Both the position numbers and the translations under genes were made by a program. The notes below the pieces were generated by a model that had not been told where the DNA came from, searched no databases, and was given only the letters and a program-made list of their open reading frames with translations. A stretch of DNA of 49,589 nt. Origin: Pseudomonas sp. ANT_H4 (GTDB lineage Bacteria; Pseudomonadota; Gammaproteobacteria; Pseudomonadales; Pseudomonadaceae). Every line of letters starts with the position of its first letter. Positions within the stretch are counted from its first letter, which is position 1. This document shows, piece by piece, positions 1 to 7,064 of the stretch. The stretch is from the NCBI RefSeq assembly GCF_008369295.1, contig NZ_VOBG01000036.1, forward strand, positions 1-49,589, given 5' to 3'.

Positions 1-125
1 TGAACATTACAACGAGCAGCATCCGCACAGCGCTTTGAACTATCGCTCACCGAGGGAGTTCAGGCGCTTGGCGGCAGCACCAATTTAACAGGGAGTTGGT
101 GTCCGGTTTTGTAGGGGCAAATCCA
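1..125 (+). mobile_element. IS3-family insertion sequence, right end only
   Basis: The first 88 bases encode the C-terminus of an IS3-type transposase. They are followed by a short tail with a terminal-repeat-like end: GTGTCCGGTTTTGTAGGGGC, then AAATCCA. Elements of this family end in CA, which fits position 125. The cti frame resumes with His-Lys-Thr at 126, so the element most likely sits inside cti. The exact end and the 3-bp target duplication (perhaps CAC at 126-128) cannot be confirmed because the left end lies outside the window. Confidence 0.75.
2..88 (+). CDS. IS3-family transposase OrfB, C-terminal fragment
   Basis: The frame is open from the window edge and gives 28 residues ending at TAA 86-88. 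It contains the signature NEQHPHSALNYRSPREF, the conserved end of the DDE integrase core of IS3-family OrfB proteins (the family pattern is roughly YN..RPHSAL.Y.TP.EF). The rest of the gene is upstream of the window, so nothing can be said about its integrity. It would normally be made as an OrfAB fusion by -1 frameshifting and catalyse copy-out/paste-in transposition. Its C-terminal end lies 37 bp from the inferred element boundary. Confidence 0.8.
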   Translation, partial: EHYNEQHPHSALNYRSPREFRRLAAAPI

Positions 126-1559
126 CACAAGACGCATATCACGTACCCGTTCAGCGCCGAGAAAATGGCCCGGATCAAGGCGCTGTTCTACAGCGGCGAC
201 TGGCAGGTCCACGCGCTACCTGGCTATGGTCCTGCACGCCGGGCCAATCCGTTCGAGACCTTCGAGGCCATCCCGGCCAAGGCGCGCTACCAGTTCATGC
301 TGGATAACGCGGAATACTTCGTGCGCACCTTTATTCGCGGGCCGGTATGCCGTGGGCAAATCGCCACGGACGTGATCCGCGACAACTACTGGACCCTGTT
401 CCAAGACCCTGAGCACGACCTGTACATCACCGACGCCAGTTATCGCGGCCAGACCACTCCGTTGCTGGCGATGCCGGGGCAGAACGACGATGTGGGCAGT
501 GTGTTGAGCCTGTGGCGGGCCTACCGCGACAAGCGCAACGAATACGAAGCCCTGCGCCGGGACAGCTACGCGGATCTGCCGCCGCCGAGTTGGTCGAGCC
601 TGTGGACGGGTAATGACAATGCCTTGCTGTCGGTCTTCCGCCATTTCGACAGCGCGTCAGTGAACAAGGGCCTGATCGGCGAAGTACCGCAAACGATGTG
701 GTTGTTCGACTATCCGCTGCTGGAGCGGACCTATTACCAGTTGGCGGTCAACTTTGACGTGTTCGGCAATGTCTCCCACCAGGCGCAGACCCGGCTGTAT
801 TTCGACCTGATCCGCAACGGCGCCGAGCAGAACTTCCTGCGCTTGATGCCCGCCGATTCCCGGGATGGATTTCTCGATGACTGGTACCAGAACAGCGGCA
901 AGGTCAAGCTGTGGCTGGACTATGAGGCTATCGATAATGACAAGCCCAGCGGGCTGAAGCTGGATGAGAAGGACCCCAAGCGCGATTTTGCCAACCAGTT
1001 GCTCGCCCGTTATGGCGACCTCAATGCCAGCCCTGACCCGATCAACCGCTGCATCGGCGCGTACTGTTCGCGGCCCGCAATTGATCCGGCGTTGCGAGAC
1101 GCCGAGCAGGCGTTGAGTCGCCTGACCTCCCGACCTGCGGCGGGCCTCAAGGTGATCGAGCAACTGCCTGAAGCAACGATGTTGCGCATCGAGACCCGTA
1201 GCGGCAAGCGCGAGGTCTACAGCCTGTTACGCAATCGCGCCCATAGCAACGTAGCGTTCATGCTCGGTGAGGCCTATCGCTATCAGCCTGGTCTGGACAC
1301 CCTGACCATTTATCCCGGCGTACTCAGCAGCTATCCGAACTTCATATTCAATATGGCTGCCGAAGACGTGCCCGAGTTCGTCGAAGACATGGAACACGCC
1401 AAGGATGCCAAGCGGTTTGAGAGAATTGTCGACCGCTGGGGTGTGCGCCGCACTCATCCGCAGTTTTGGCTGTATTTCCACGACTTGTCGCAGTACATCC
1501 GTGAAACAACGCCGATGGAAGAGGGCGTATTGGACATGAATCGCTATGAAAACCTTTGA
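126..1559 (+). pseudogene. cti: Fatty acid cis/trans isomerase, N-terminally truncated by an IS
   Basis: The C-terminal 477 residues of Cti are intact, from HKTHITYP to the DMNRYENL terminus. Cti is a periplasmic haem protein that converts cis- to trans-unsaturated phospholipid acyl chains under solvent, heat or metal stress. Family members are about 760 residues, so roughly 290 residues are missing here, including the c-type haem motif (CxxCH) that lies near the N-terminus. The upstream sequence is the end of an IS3-family element, and the only in-frame start codons (TTG at 96, GTG at 99) lie inside that element. A truncated cytoplasmic protein without signal peptide or haem site would not be expected to work. 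The N-terminal half should lie on the other side of the element, outside the window. Confidence 0.85.
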
Positions 1560-1652
1560 TTACGGCGCGTTTTCTTTTCCGACAAAAATACTAGGACTTT
1601 GTGCCTCCGCAATGATTGGCGTAAACTGCCGACAAGCCTGTGAGGATTTTCC

Positions 1653-2237
1653 ATGACTGCCATAACCATTACCGACGCCGCCCACGATTACCTGGCTGAT
1701 CTGCTGTCCAAGCAGAACACTCCAGGCATCGGTATCCGTGTCTTTATCACCCAGCCTGGCACCCAGTATGCAGAGACGTGCATTGCCTACTGCAAGCCGG
1801 GGGAAGAGAAACCCGAAGATACCGCCCTGGGGCTCAAAAGCTTCACGGCGTACATCGACGCCTTCAGCGAAGCCTTTCTTGACGATGCCGTGGTTGACTA
1901 CGCCACCGATCGCATGGGCGGCCAGTTGACCATCAAAGCGCCTAACGCCAAGGTGCCGAGCGTCAACGCCGACAGCCCGGTCAACGAGCGTATCAACTAT
2001 TACCTGCAAACCGAGATCAACCCTGGGTTGGCCAGCCACGGCGGCCAGGTCAGCCTGATCGACGTAGTGGATGACGGTATTGCCGTGTTGAAATTCGGCG
2101 GCGGTTGCCAGGGTTGCGGCCAGGCGGACGTGACCTTGCGCGAAGGCATCGAGCGCACCTTGCTTGAGCGGGTTCCCGAGCTCAAGGGTGTACGTGATGT
2201 GACTGACCACACGCAGAAAGAAAACGCCTACTACTAA
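1653..2237 (+). CDS. nfuA: Fe-S biogenesis protein NfuA
   Basis: This 194-residue protein has the two-domain NfuA architecture: an N-terminal degenerate A-type carrier domain (about 1-95) and a C-terminal Nfu domain (about 110-190). The Nfu domain holds the cluster-binding pair Cys152-x-x-Cys155 in FGGGCQGCG. NfuA receives a 4Fe-4S cluster and delivers it to client apoproteins, and it matters most under oxidative stress or iron limitation. The length matches the family, and GAGGATTTTCC in front of the ATG contains a usable ribosome binding site. The gene stands alone, 93 bp after cti, with its own terminator downstream. Confidence 0.97.
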   Translation: MTAITITDAAHDYLADLLSKQNTPGIGIRVFITQPGTQYAETCIAYCKPGEEKPEDTALGLKSFTAYIDAFSEAFLDDAVVDYATDRMGGQLTIKAPNAKVPSVNADSPVNERINYYLQTEINPGLASHGGQVSLIDVVDDGIAVLKFGGGCQGCGQADVTLREGIERTLLERVPELKGVRDVTDHTQKENAYY

Positions 2238-2262
2238 GGTGTTCGCTGCGAGCATGAAAAAT

Positions 2263-2288
2263 GGCGCCCCGTGAGCGCCGTTTTTTTA
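2263..2288 (+). terminator. Rho-independent terminator of nfuA
   Basis: A GGCGC / GCGCC stem (2263-2267 with 2275-2279) around a 7-nt loop is followed by G and seven T residues. It begins 25 bp after the nfuA stop. Confidence 0.85.
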
Positions 2289-2400
2289 TGAGCTTAATTC
2301 AACGGGTTATATGGGTTTTGTAATAATTAGGGTTAAGTGTGGGGGGAAGGTTTGCCTGCGATAGCCATAGGTATCTATACCTCTCTTGAGGTTACTGATG

Positions 2401-2660
2401 GCTGGGGGCAGATTAGAGTACATATCCGTTGCTGCGGTAATGGCTGCTTAGGGTTACGCCCTTACGGCGTGTCACTTTGCAAAAGCGGCAAAGTAACCAA
2501 AACGCTCCTGCCCTACCTATCGGCGCCTCGCCTAGGCTCGGCGTACCCGAACGAAGGCATTGCTCCGTGGGTCGCCGCGATGGGCCATCCCTGGCCCAGC
2601 GCGACTAAACCGGCATCCTTGCCGGTTTACCCACTGCGTAACACCTGCGTTCGGCCTCTG
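2401..2660 (+). repeat. Dispersed ~260-bp repeat, copy 1 (forward)
   Basis: The unit contains CATATCCGTT, then TTAGGGTTACGCCCTTACGG and CGTGTCACTTT, then CAAAGTAACCAAA, GCCTCGCCTAGGCTCGGC, GGCATTGCTCCGTGGG, CGCGATGGGCCATCC and CCGGTTTACCCAC. The same blocks occur in the same order on the minus strand at 2905-3158, and the first part occurs again at 49437-49589. A 135-codon open frame across this copy (2337-2744) is judged spurious because it follows the repeat rather than any protein family. Confidence 0.85.
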
Positions 2661-2698
2661 GTTTTATGGGCAGGCAGATCAAGAGCCATCCGTTTTTC

Positions 2699-2813
2699 TG
2701 TAGGAGCGAGGGGGACGCCTAGTTCTTGCTCGCGAAGAACCTGAGGGCGCCGCGGTGATTCAGGATGCCAGCGTCATCGTTAACGACCATCGCGAGCAAG
2801 CTCGCTCCTACAG
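2699..2813. repeat. REPIN: two inverted REP sequences
   Basis: Two REP units face each other. The left one is TAGGAGCGAG (2701-2710) then CTTGCTCGCG (2725-2734). The right one is CGCGAGCAAGCTCGCTCCTA (2791-2810). In the left unit a 14-nt stretch (2711-2724) separates two halves that are contiguous in the right unit. REPINs are non-autonomous elements mobilised in trans by RAYT transposases in pseudomonads. No RAYT gene is present in this window. Confidence 0.88.
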
Positions 2814-2904
2814 GTGGCAGTAGATCCGCTCTTGCTTTTCACCACTCAGGTCGGCTACCAGGCCGCCGTGCTTTTGCTTTTGATCTTAGGCGCCCCGTTA
2901 ACCA

Positions 2905-3158
2905 CGATGGCTGAACGCAGGTATTGATCCGTGGGTAAACCGGCAGGACGCCGGTTTAGCCGCGCTGGGCCAAGGATGGCCCATCGCGGCGGCCCACGGA
3001 GCAATGCCGGAGTGAAGGCATGCCGAGCCTAGGCGAGGCACCAAGTGGTGGGGCAAGAGCCTTTTGGTTACTTTTGGGCTCTTTTCAAAAGTGACACGCC
3101 GTAAGGGCGTAACCCTAAGCCGCCCTGACTAAAATAACGGATATGTACCCAACCCAAC
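2905..3158 (-). repeat. Dispersed ~260-bp repeat, copy 2 (inverted)
   Basis: Read on the minus strand, this stretch reproduces the blocks of copy 1: CATATCCGTTAT, TTAGGGTTACGCCCTTACGG, CGTGTCACTTTT, AAAGTAACCAAA, CCTCGCCTAGGCTCGGC, GGCATTGCTCCGTGGG, CGCGATGGGCCATCC and CCGGTTTACCCAC. With copy 1 it forms a long imperfect inverted repeat around the REPIN. Between the REPIN and this copy (2814-2904) no gene is visible. Confidence 0.85.
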
Positions 3159-3190
3159 CCACAGGGTTTTGCATTAGCATCCGGGAATAC

Positions 3191-3937
3191 TCAAGGCCGA
3201 TATAAGTGCGCATGACCTGCACGATACAACGATGACTCGCTGAAACCGTCACTGGCCAACACCCGGCCCACCACAATCAACGCCGTCCGCCTGAATCCCT
3301 TGGCCGCTACCTTTTCGGCAATATCCGCCAACGTACCGATAACCCAATCCTGATCTGGCCAGGTTGCGCGATGCACCACGGCAATCGGGCAGTCGGCGCC
3401 GTAGTGAGGCAGCAGTTCAGCGACGATCTTCTCCAGATGATTGACCCCCAGATGAATCGCCATAGTCGTACCGTGGCTGGCCAGACTATTAAATGACTCT
3501 CCCGCTGGCATCGCAGTTTTATCGGCATAGCGGGTCAGGATCACACTCTGGGCGATATCCGGCAGGGTCAGTTCAGCCTCCAGCAGCGCCGCACAGGCGG
3601 CCACGGCTGTCACGCCCGGAATGATCTGGAAGGGAATGCCCAGCTCCCGCAGGCAGCGAATCTGCTCGCCAATCGCACCATACAAGCTCGGGTCGCCGGA
3701 ATGCACCCGTGCCACGTCCTGGCCTTTTTCGTGGGAGGCCTTGATCAAACCGATGATCTGCTCAAGGTGTAATTCGGCGCTGTTGATCACCTGTTCGGCC
3801 TGATGGCCTTCCAGCACGGCGGCCGGTACCAGTGAGCCTGCATAAATGATCACCGGGCAGTTGCGAATCAGCCGCTGGCCCTTGACGGTAATCAGTTCGG
3901 GATCGCCGGGGCCTGCGCCGATGAAAAAGACGGTCAT
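3191..3937 (-). CDS. cobM: Precorrin-4 C(11)-methyltransferase
   Basis: This 248-residue SAM-dependent tetrapyrrole methylase makes precorrin-5 from precorrin-4 in the aerobic (late cobalt insertion) cobalamin pathway. The family motifs are visible: GAGPGDPELIT at 7-17 near the N-terminus for SAM binding, and RVHSGDPSLYG at 77-87. The C-terminal half carries the ILTRY and IVVGRVL segments typical of CobM/CbiF. It is the last gene of the minus-strand run cbtB-cbtA-cobE-cobM and follows cobE after an 83-bp gap in which I see no clear terminator. It is probably controlled by the upstream cobalamin riboswitch, with possible extra initiation in the gap. Confidence 0.96.
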   Translation of the reverse strand: MTVFFIGAGPGDPELITVKGQRLIRNCPVIIYAGSLVPAAVLEGHQAEQVINSAELHLEQIIGLIKASHEKGQDVARVHSGDPSLYGAIGEQIRCLRELGIPFQIIPGVTAVAACAALLEAELTLPDIAQSVILTRYADKTAMPAGESFNSLASHGTTMAIHLGVNHLEKIVAELLPHYGADCPIAVVHRATWPDQDWVIGTLADIAEKVAAKGFRRTALIVVGRVLASDGFSESSLYRAGHAHLYRP

Positions 3938-4020
3938 GACGGTTTCCTATGCAAAAAAAACAAGCGTGCAAGGCTTCAGATGAAGATTGCTCATGATCAA
4001 GGCTGGCGATTATCGAGATT

Positions 4021-4434
4021 TTAGCCGCAACTGGCTAACGCAAAGGTGGCCTGGGCGTTTTTCTGACGGGTGATCAGCAGTCTCGCCGACCCCTGGGCCA
4101 AGTGTTCAGCCAAGGCCAGGGCGGCACTTTCGGCAACGCCATGGCAGCCGGTATGGGTGAAGGCGATAGCAGACTTGTGGCTCAACCGGGGTTCATAAAG
4201 TGCCAATTGCCCGGCACTGAAAAACTGCAGCGGCAGGTTCAAGGCCTTGGCCAATGCCAACAGCCCCGGTTCATCCTGTTTGAGATCAATACTGGCCAGC
4301 GCAGTGATGCGTTGGCGATCGATGCCGCCCTCGTCGAGGGCCTTGTTGAACAGGGCAAGCAGGGTGTCAGTGTCGCAGCCACGCTGGCAACCCAGGCCGA
4401 CCACCAGGGTCGGGGCTGTGTTGTCAGTGGTCAT
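4021..4434 (-). CDS. cobE: Cobalamin biosynthesis protein CobE
   Basis: This 137-residue protein matches CobE, the free-standing relative of the C-terminal domain of CbiG. Visible features are the N-terminal GLGCQRGC (13-20), the central LASIDLKQDEPGL and the FTHTGCHGVAESAA segment that forms the conserved core of this fold. CobE acts in the corrin ring-contraction part of the aerobic pathway; its exact reaction is not settled. The start overlaps the end of cbtA by 4 nt (4431-4434), indicating translational coupling. Such small stand-alone CobE proteins are typical of pseudomonads. Confidence 0.93.
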   Translation of the reverse strand: MTTDNTAPTLVVGLGCQRGCDTDTLLALFNKALDEGGIDRQRITALASIDLKQDEPGLLALAKALNLPLQFFSAGQLALYEPRLSHKSAIAFTHTGCHGVAESAALALAEHLAQGSARLLITRQKNAQATFALASCG

Positions 4435-5135
4435 GCCGAGTATTGATCGTCACGGTTACGGCGAAACAGCCAGGCGCTGATCAGGCCCAGGGCCAGCCAG
4501 AAGGCAACGTTGGTCAATTGCGAGGCAATCTTGAACTGCGTTTCCAGCGCTTCAGGAGCCAGCATTGAATGGGCTTCCGGTTGCGGTGCGCCAATCACAT
4601 GGGGCACCGCCAGGATTGCTACGCCCAACACTTTCAGCAGCCAGTTGCGACCGAACACGATCAACGCAATACCGGCGGCAGTGGAACCGGCCGTGCCGAT
4701 CCACCAGATTTGCCGTTGCGCCAGGTCAGCCGCAGCGGTGCCCGGCAGTTCCGGTGGCAAGCCAAGGGTTGGCGCCAGGACGAAGGTTGCGTAACCGGCC
4801 AGGCCCCACAGCAGGCCCTGAGCGGTGCGGGTTGGCGCACACAAGGTGTAGAGGCCGGCCAGCATCAGCGCGAAGCCGACCGCGACCACCAGGTTGCCGC
4901 CCGTGGTGGACAGCACGCGCTGCCAGCCGTTTTCCGGCTCCCAGGCTTCGGCGTCGTGGCTGTGAGTGGCAGCGGTGCCGTTGGCATGTTCATGTACTTC
5001 GACAGCGGCCGTGACGTTTTCGAAGGTTTCCGCCTGGAGAATCAGCGGCGCGACCCAGAAGCTTTGCAGCAGGGTCAGCAACAGGGCAGCCAGCAGGCCA
5101 GTGAACCCTGCGGTTTGGGCAATTCGCTTGATCAT
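4431..5135 (-). CDS. cbtA: Cobalt transporter CbtA
   Basis: This 234-residue inner-membrane protein has about five hydrophobic segments: near 8-33, 85-105, 110-130, 155-190 and the C-terminus at 215-227. Between the first two lies a periplasmic histidine-rich stretch with HEH at 48-50 and HSH at 58-60, as expected for metal capture. CbtA is a predicted cobalt permease found with CbtB and controlled by B12 riboswitches. An open frame continues 35 codons upstream, but the ATG at 5135 matches the family start and lies 11 nt after the cbtB stop. The stop overlaps cobE. Confidence 0.93.
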   Translation of the reverse strand: MIKRIAQTAGFTGLLAALLLTLLQSFWVAPLILQAETFENVTAAVEVHEHANGTAATHSHDAEAWEPENGWQRVLSTTGGNLVVAVGFALMLAGLYTLCAPTRTAQGLLWGLAGYATFVLAPTLGLPPELPGTAAADLAQRQIWWIGTAGSTAAGIALIVFGRNWLLKVLGVAILAVPHVIGAPQPEAHSMLAPEALETQFKIASQLTNVAFWLALGLISAWLFRRNRDDQYSA

Positions 5136-5146
5136 GTCGGCAGGTC

Positions 5147-5335
5147 TCAATGGCACGGGAACGCGGCGCTGTGGCGGGTATCGTGGGCGGCGTTGTGCAC
5201 GGCCTCGATATGGGAGAAGCCGGCGAAATACACCAGGCACGCGCCCAGAATCGACGCACCGATGGCGGCGGTCAGGCGTTGGCTCAAGGTGGCGGTGTTG
5301 CTTGCGGTATGCGAGGTGCTGCTGATGATCGACAT
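5147..5335 (-). CDS. cbtB: Cobalt transporter subunit CbtB
   Basis: This 62-residue protein has one transmembrane helix (about 21-40) and a short C-terminal tail with regularly placed histidines (His42, 47, 51, 55 and the final Cys-His). That is the hallmark of CbtB, the small partner of CbtA in predicted cobalt uptake. The ATG at 5335 is preceded by GAAAGGGACGTGCC, which supplies a ribosome binding site. An in-frame extension to 5518 would run back through the riboswitch and is not credible. It is the first gene of the minus-strand cobalamin operon. Confidence 0.93.
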   Translation of the reverse strand: MSIISSTSHTASNTATLSQRLTAAIGASILGACLVYFAGFSHIEAVHNAAHDTRHSAAFPCH

Positions 5336-5378
5336 GGCACGTCCCTTTCGAGTGTCAGGGTGAAACGAGCGCATGAAA

Positions 5379-5405
5379 ACCCTGCGAGCCAGGCACGCAG
5401 GGTTC
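5379..5405 (-). terminator. Candidate attenuator hairpin between riboswitch and cbtB
   Basis: On the minus strand a 9-bp perfect stem AACCCTGCG / CGCAGGGTT with a 9-nt loop runs directly into TTC, giving four T residues at the base. It lies 43 nt after the riboswitch aptamer and 43 nt before the cbtB start, the right place for an expression platform. The T tract is short, so its termination strength is uncertain. Confidence 0.55.
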
Positions 5406-5447
5406 TGAACAGCGCCCGCCCACCGCGGGTTTGTTATTTGATTGATC

Positions 5448-5640
5448 GGGCCGGTCTCCGGGCTTGCGAGGGGGCTCTTGAAAAGAGTCGACCTAAAAGC
5501 ATCGCCTTCCCATGCCATCTCGGCACAGTGGATCTGATGCTTCGCTCGCTTACCGTTGCGGGGGCAGCACCGGACTGGTCATGGCTTGAGTCAAGCACAT
5601 GATTTACCGGTTTCCCGTTTCACCCTGTGAAGGGCACCCG
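5448..5640 (-). promoter_or_regulatory. Cobalamin riboswitch upstream of cbtB
   Basis: Read on the minus strand, the conserved aptamer parts occur in order: GGGTGCCCTTCACAGGGTG (P1-P3 side), GGGAAACCGGT, then AGTCCGGTGCTGCCCCCGCA followed by ACGGTAAGCG, CCACTGTG, GGGAAGGCG, and AAGCCCGGAGACCGGCC, which contains the B12-box sequence. All core elements of the Cobalamin family are present. It should bind adenosyl- or another cobalamin and switch off cbtB-cbtA-cobE-cobM. Confidence 0.95.
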
Positions 5641-5702
5641 AAACAAGATGTGTAGGAGAGCATGGGCGAGGGATGGTAGTCAAATTGGCCGAGCCCCTGT
5701 AG

Positions 5703-5886
5703 CCTTGCGCTTTCGAGGTTCTTCGGCCCAGGTCGAAGCTAAGAAGGGAACGCGGTTGATGCCGCGGCTGCCCCCGCAACTGTAAAGGGTTGATCTGACT
5801 GCCACGCCACTGCCTGAACAAGGCGGGAAGGCGCAGCCAGCGCCAGTCGCAAGACCGGCAAGCCCCAAGCCAGGAGACCTGCCTCG
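5703..5886 (+). promoter_or_regulatory. Cobalamin riboswitch upstream of cobW
   Basis: The plus strand carries a second full aptamer: TTCGAGGTTCTTCGG, GAAGGGAACGCGG, GGCTGCCCCCGCAACTGTAA, CCACTG at 5808-5813, GGCGGGAAGGCG and AAGCCAGGAGACCTGCC. It starts only about 60 bp from the 5' end of the minus-strand riboswitch and ends about 115 nt before cobW. It should repress the cobW-cobN-chlI/chlD operon when cobalamin is plentiful. Confidence 0.96.
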
Positions 5887-5999
5887 CTACGATTCTTAAC
5901 TTTCAACCGGGCGGGGTGATCCGGTGGCGAAATGGGCTTCTGCGCGCCGCCGCAGGGCCAATCGTCCCGTATGCCCGCCACCTTGCCAAAGGGCATCCG

Positions 6000-7061
6000 A
6001 TGAAAACACTGGCCAAACTCCCCGTCACCATCGTTACCGGCTTTCTCGGTTCGGGTAAAACCACCTTGTTGCGCCATATGCTCGACAACGCTCAGGGCCG
6101 CCGCATCGCCGTGATCGTCAACGAGTTCGGCGAGCTGGGCATCGACGGTGAAATCCTCAAGCAGTGCTCCATCGGTTGCACCGAAGAAGAAGCCAACGGC
6201 CGCGTTTATGAACTGGCCAACGGTTGCCTGTGCTGCACCGTTCAGGAAGAGTTCTTCCCGGTAATGCGCGAGCTGGTAGCCCGACGCGGCGACCTCGACC
6301 ACATTCTCATCGAAACCTCGGGCCTGGCCCTGCCAAAACCGTTGGTCCAGGCTTTTCAATGGCCGGAAATTCGCAGCGCCTGCACCGTGGATGCGGTGAT
6401 CACCGTGGTCGACAGCCCGGCCGTGGCTGCTGGCACCTTCGCTGCGTTCCCGGATCAGGTGGATGCCCAGCGCAAACTTGACCCGAACCTGGACCACGAA
6501 TCACCACTGCACGAGCTGTTCGCCGACCAACTGGCCAGCGCCGACCTGGTGATCCTCAACAAATCTGACCTCATCAGCGCCGAAGACTTGGCCCGCGTGC
6601 GCCTGGAAGTGGCTGAAGAGTTGCCGCCAGCGGTGAAGATCATCGAAGCCAGCAGCGGTCGCGTGCCATTGGACGTGTTGATTGGCCTGGGCGCCGGTTC
6701 CGAAGAACACATCGACGGCCGCCACAGCCATCACGATCATCATCACGAAGGTGAGCATGGCCACGACCATGACGCCTTCGACTCGATTTCCATCGAGCTG
6801 CCACAAGCCGACGAAAGTCTGCTGCTCGATGCCTTGACCCAACTGGTGGTCCAACACGGCATCCTGCGGGTCAAGGGCTTCGCCGCAATCCCCAACAAGC
6901 CAATGCGCCTGCTGATCCAGGGTGTGGGCACCCGTTTCGACAAGCACTTCGACCGTGCCTGGCGCGCCGATGAGCCGCGCGCCACACATCTGGTGCTGAT
7001 CGGCCAGGAGCTGGACGCCACCTTGCTCGAAGCGCAATTACGCGCCGCCCTCAGCGTTTAA
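6000..7061 (+). CDS. cobW: Cobalamin biosynthesis protein CobW (G3E GTPase)
   Basis: This 353-residue P-loop GTPase has Walker A GFLGSGKTT at 14-22, the metal-binding CLCC at 76-79, the guanine-specificity motif NKSD at 187-190, and a histidine-rich loop at about 242-257 with more than ten His. These are the marks of CobW, thought to load cobalt onto the cobaltochelatase. The ATG at 6000 starts directly at the conserved MKTLAKLPVTIVTGF; an upstream in-frame start at 5916 would add a non-conserved 28 residues. It follows the riboswitch and ends 3 nt before cobN, which fits a chaperone acting with CobN. Confidence 0.96.
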   Translation: MKTLAKLPVTIVTGFLGSGKTTLLRHMLDNAQGRRIAVIVNEFGELGIDGEILKQCSIGCTEEEANGRVYELANGCLCCTVQEEFFPVMRELVARRGDLDHILIETSGLALPKPLVQAFQWPEIRSACTVDAVITVVDSPAVAAGTFAAFPDQVDAQRKLDPNLDHESPLHELFADQLASADLVILNKSDLISAEDLARVRLEVAEELPPAVKIIEASSGRVPLDVLIGLGAGSEEHIDGRHSHHDHHHEGEHGHDHDAFDSISIELPQADESLLLDALTQLVVQHGILRVKGFAAIPNKPMRLLIQGVGTRFDKHFDRAWRADEPRATHLVLIGQELDATLLEAQLRAALSV

Positions 7062-7064
7062 GCC

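Noticed and set aside
2337..2744. A 135-codon open frame across the dispersed repeat and REPIN
   Set aside because: It follows the repeat and ends inside the REPIN, has no ribosome binding site and resembles no protein family. Copies of the repeat elsewhere do not keep the frame.
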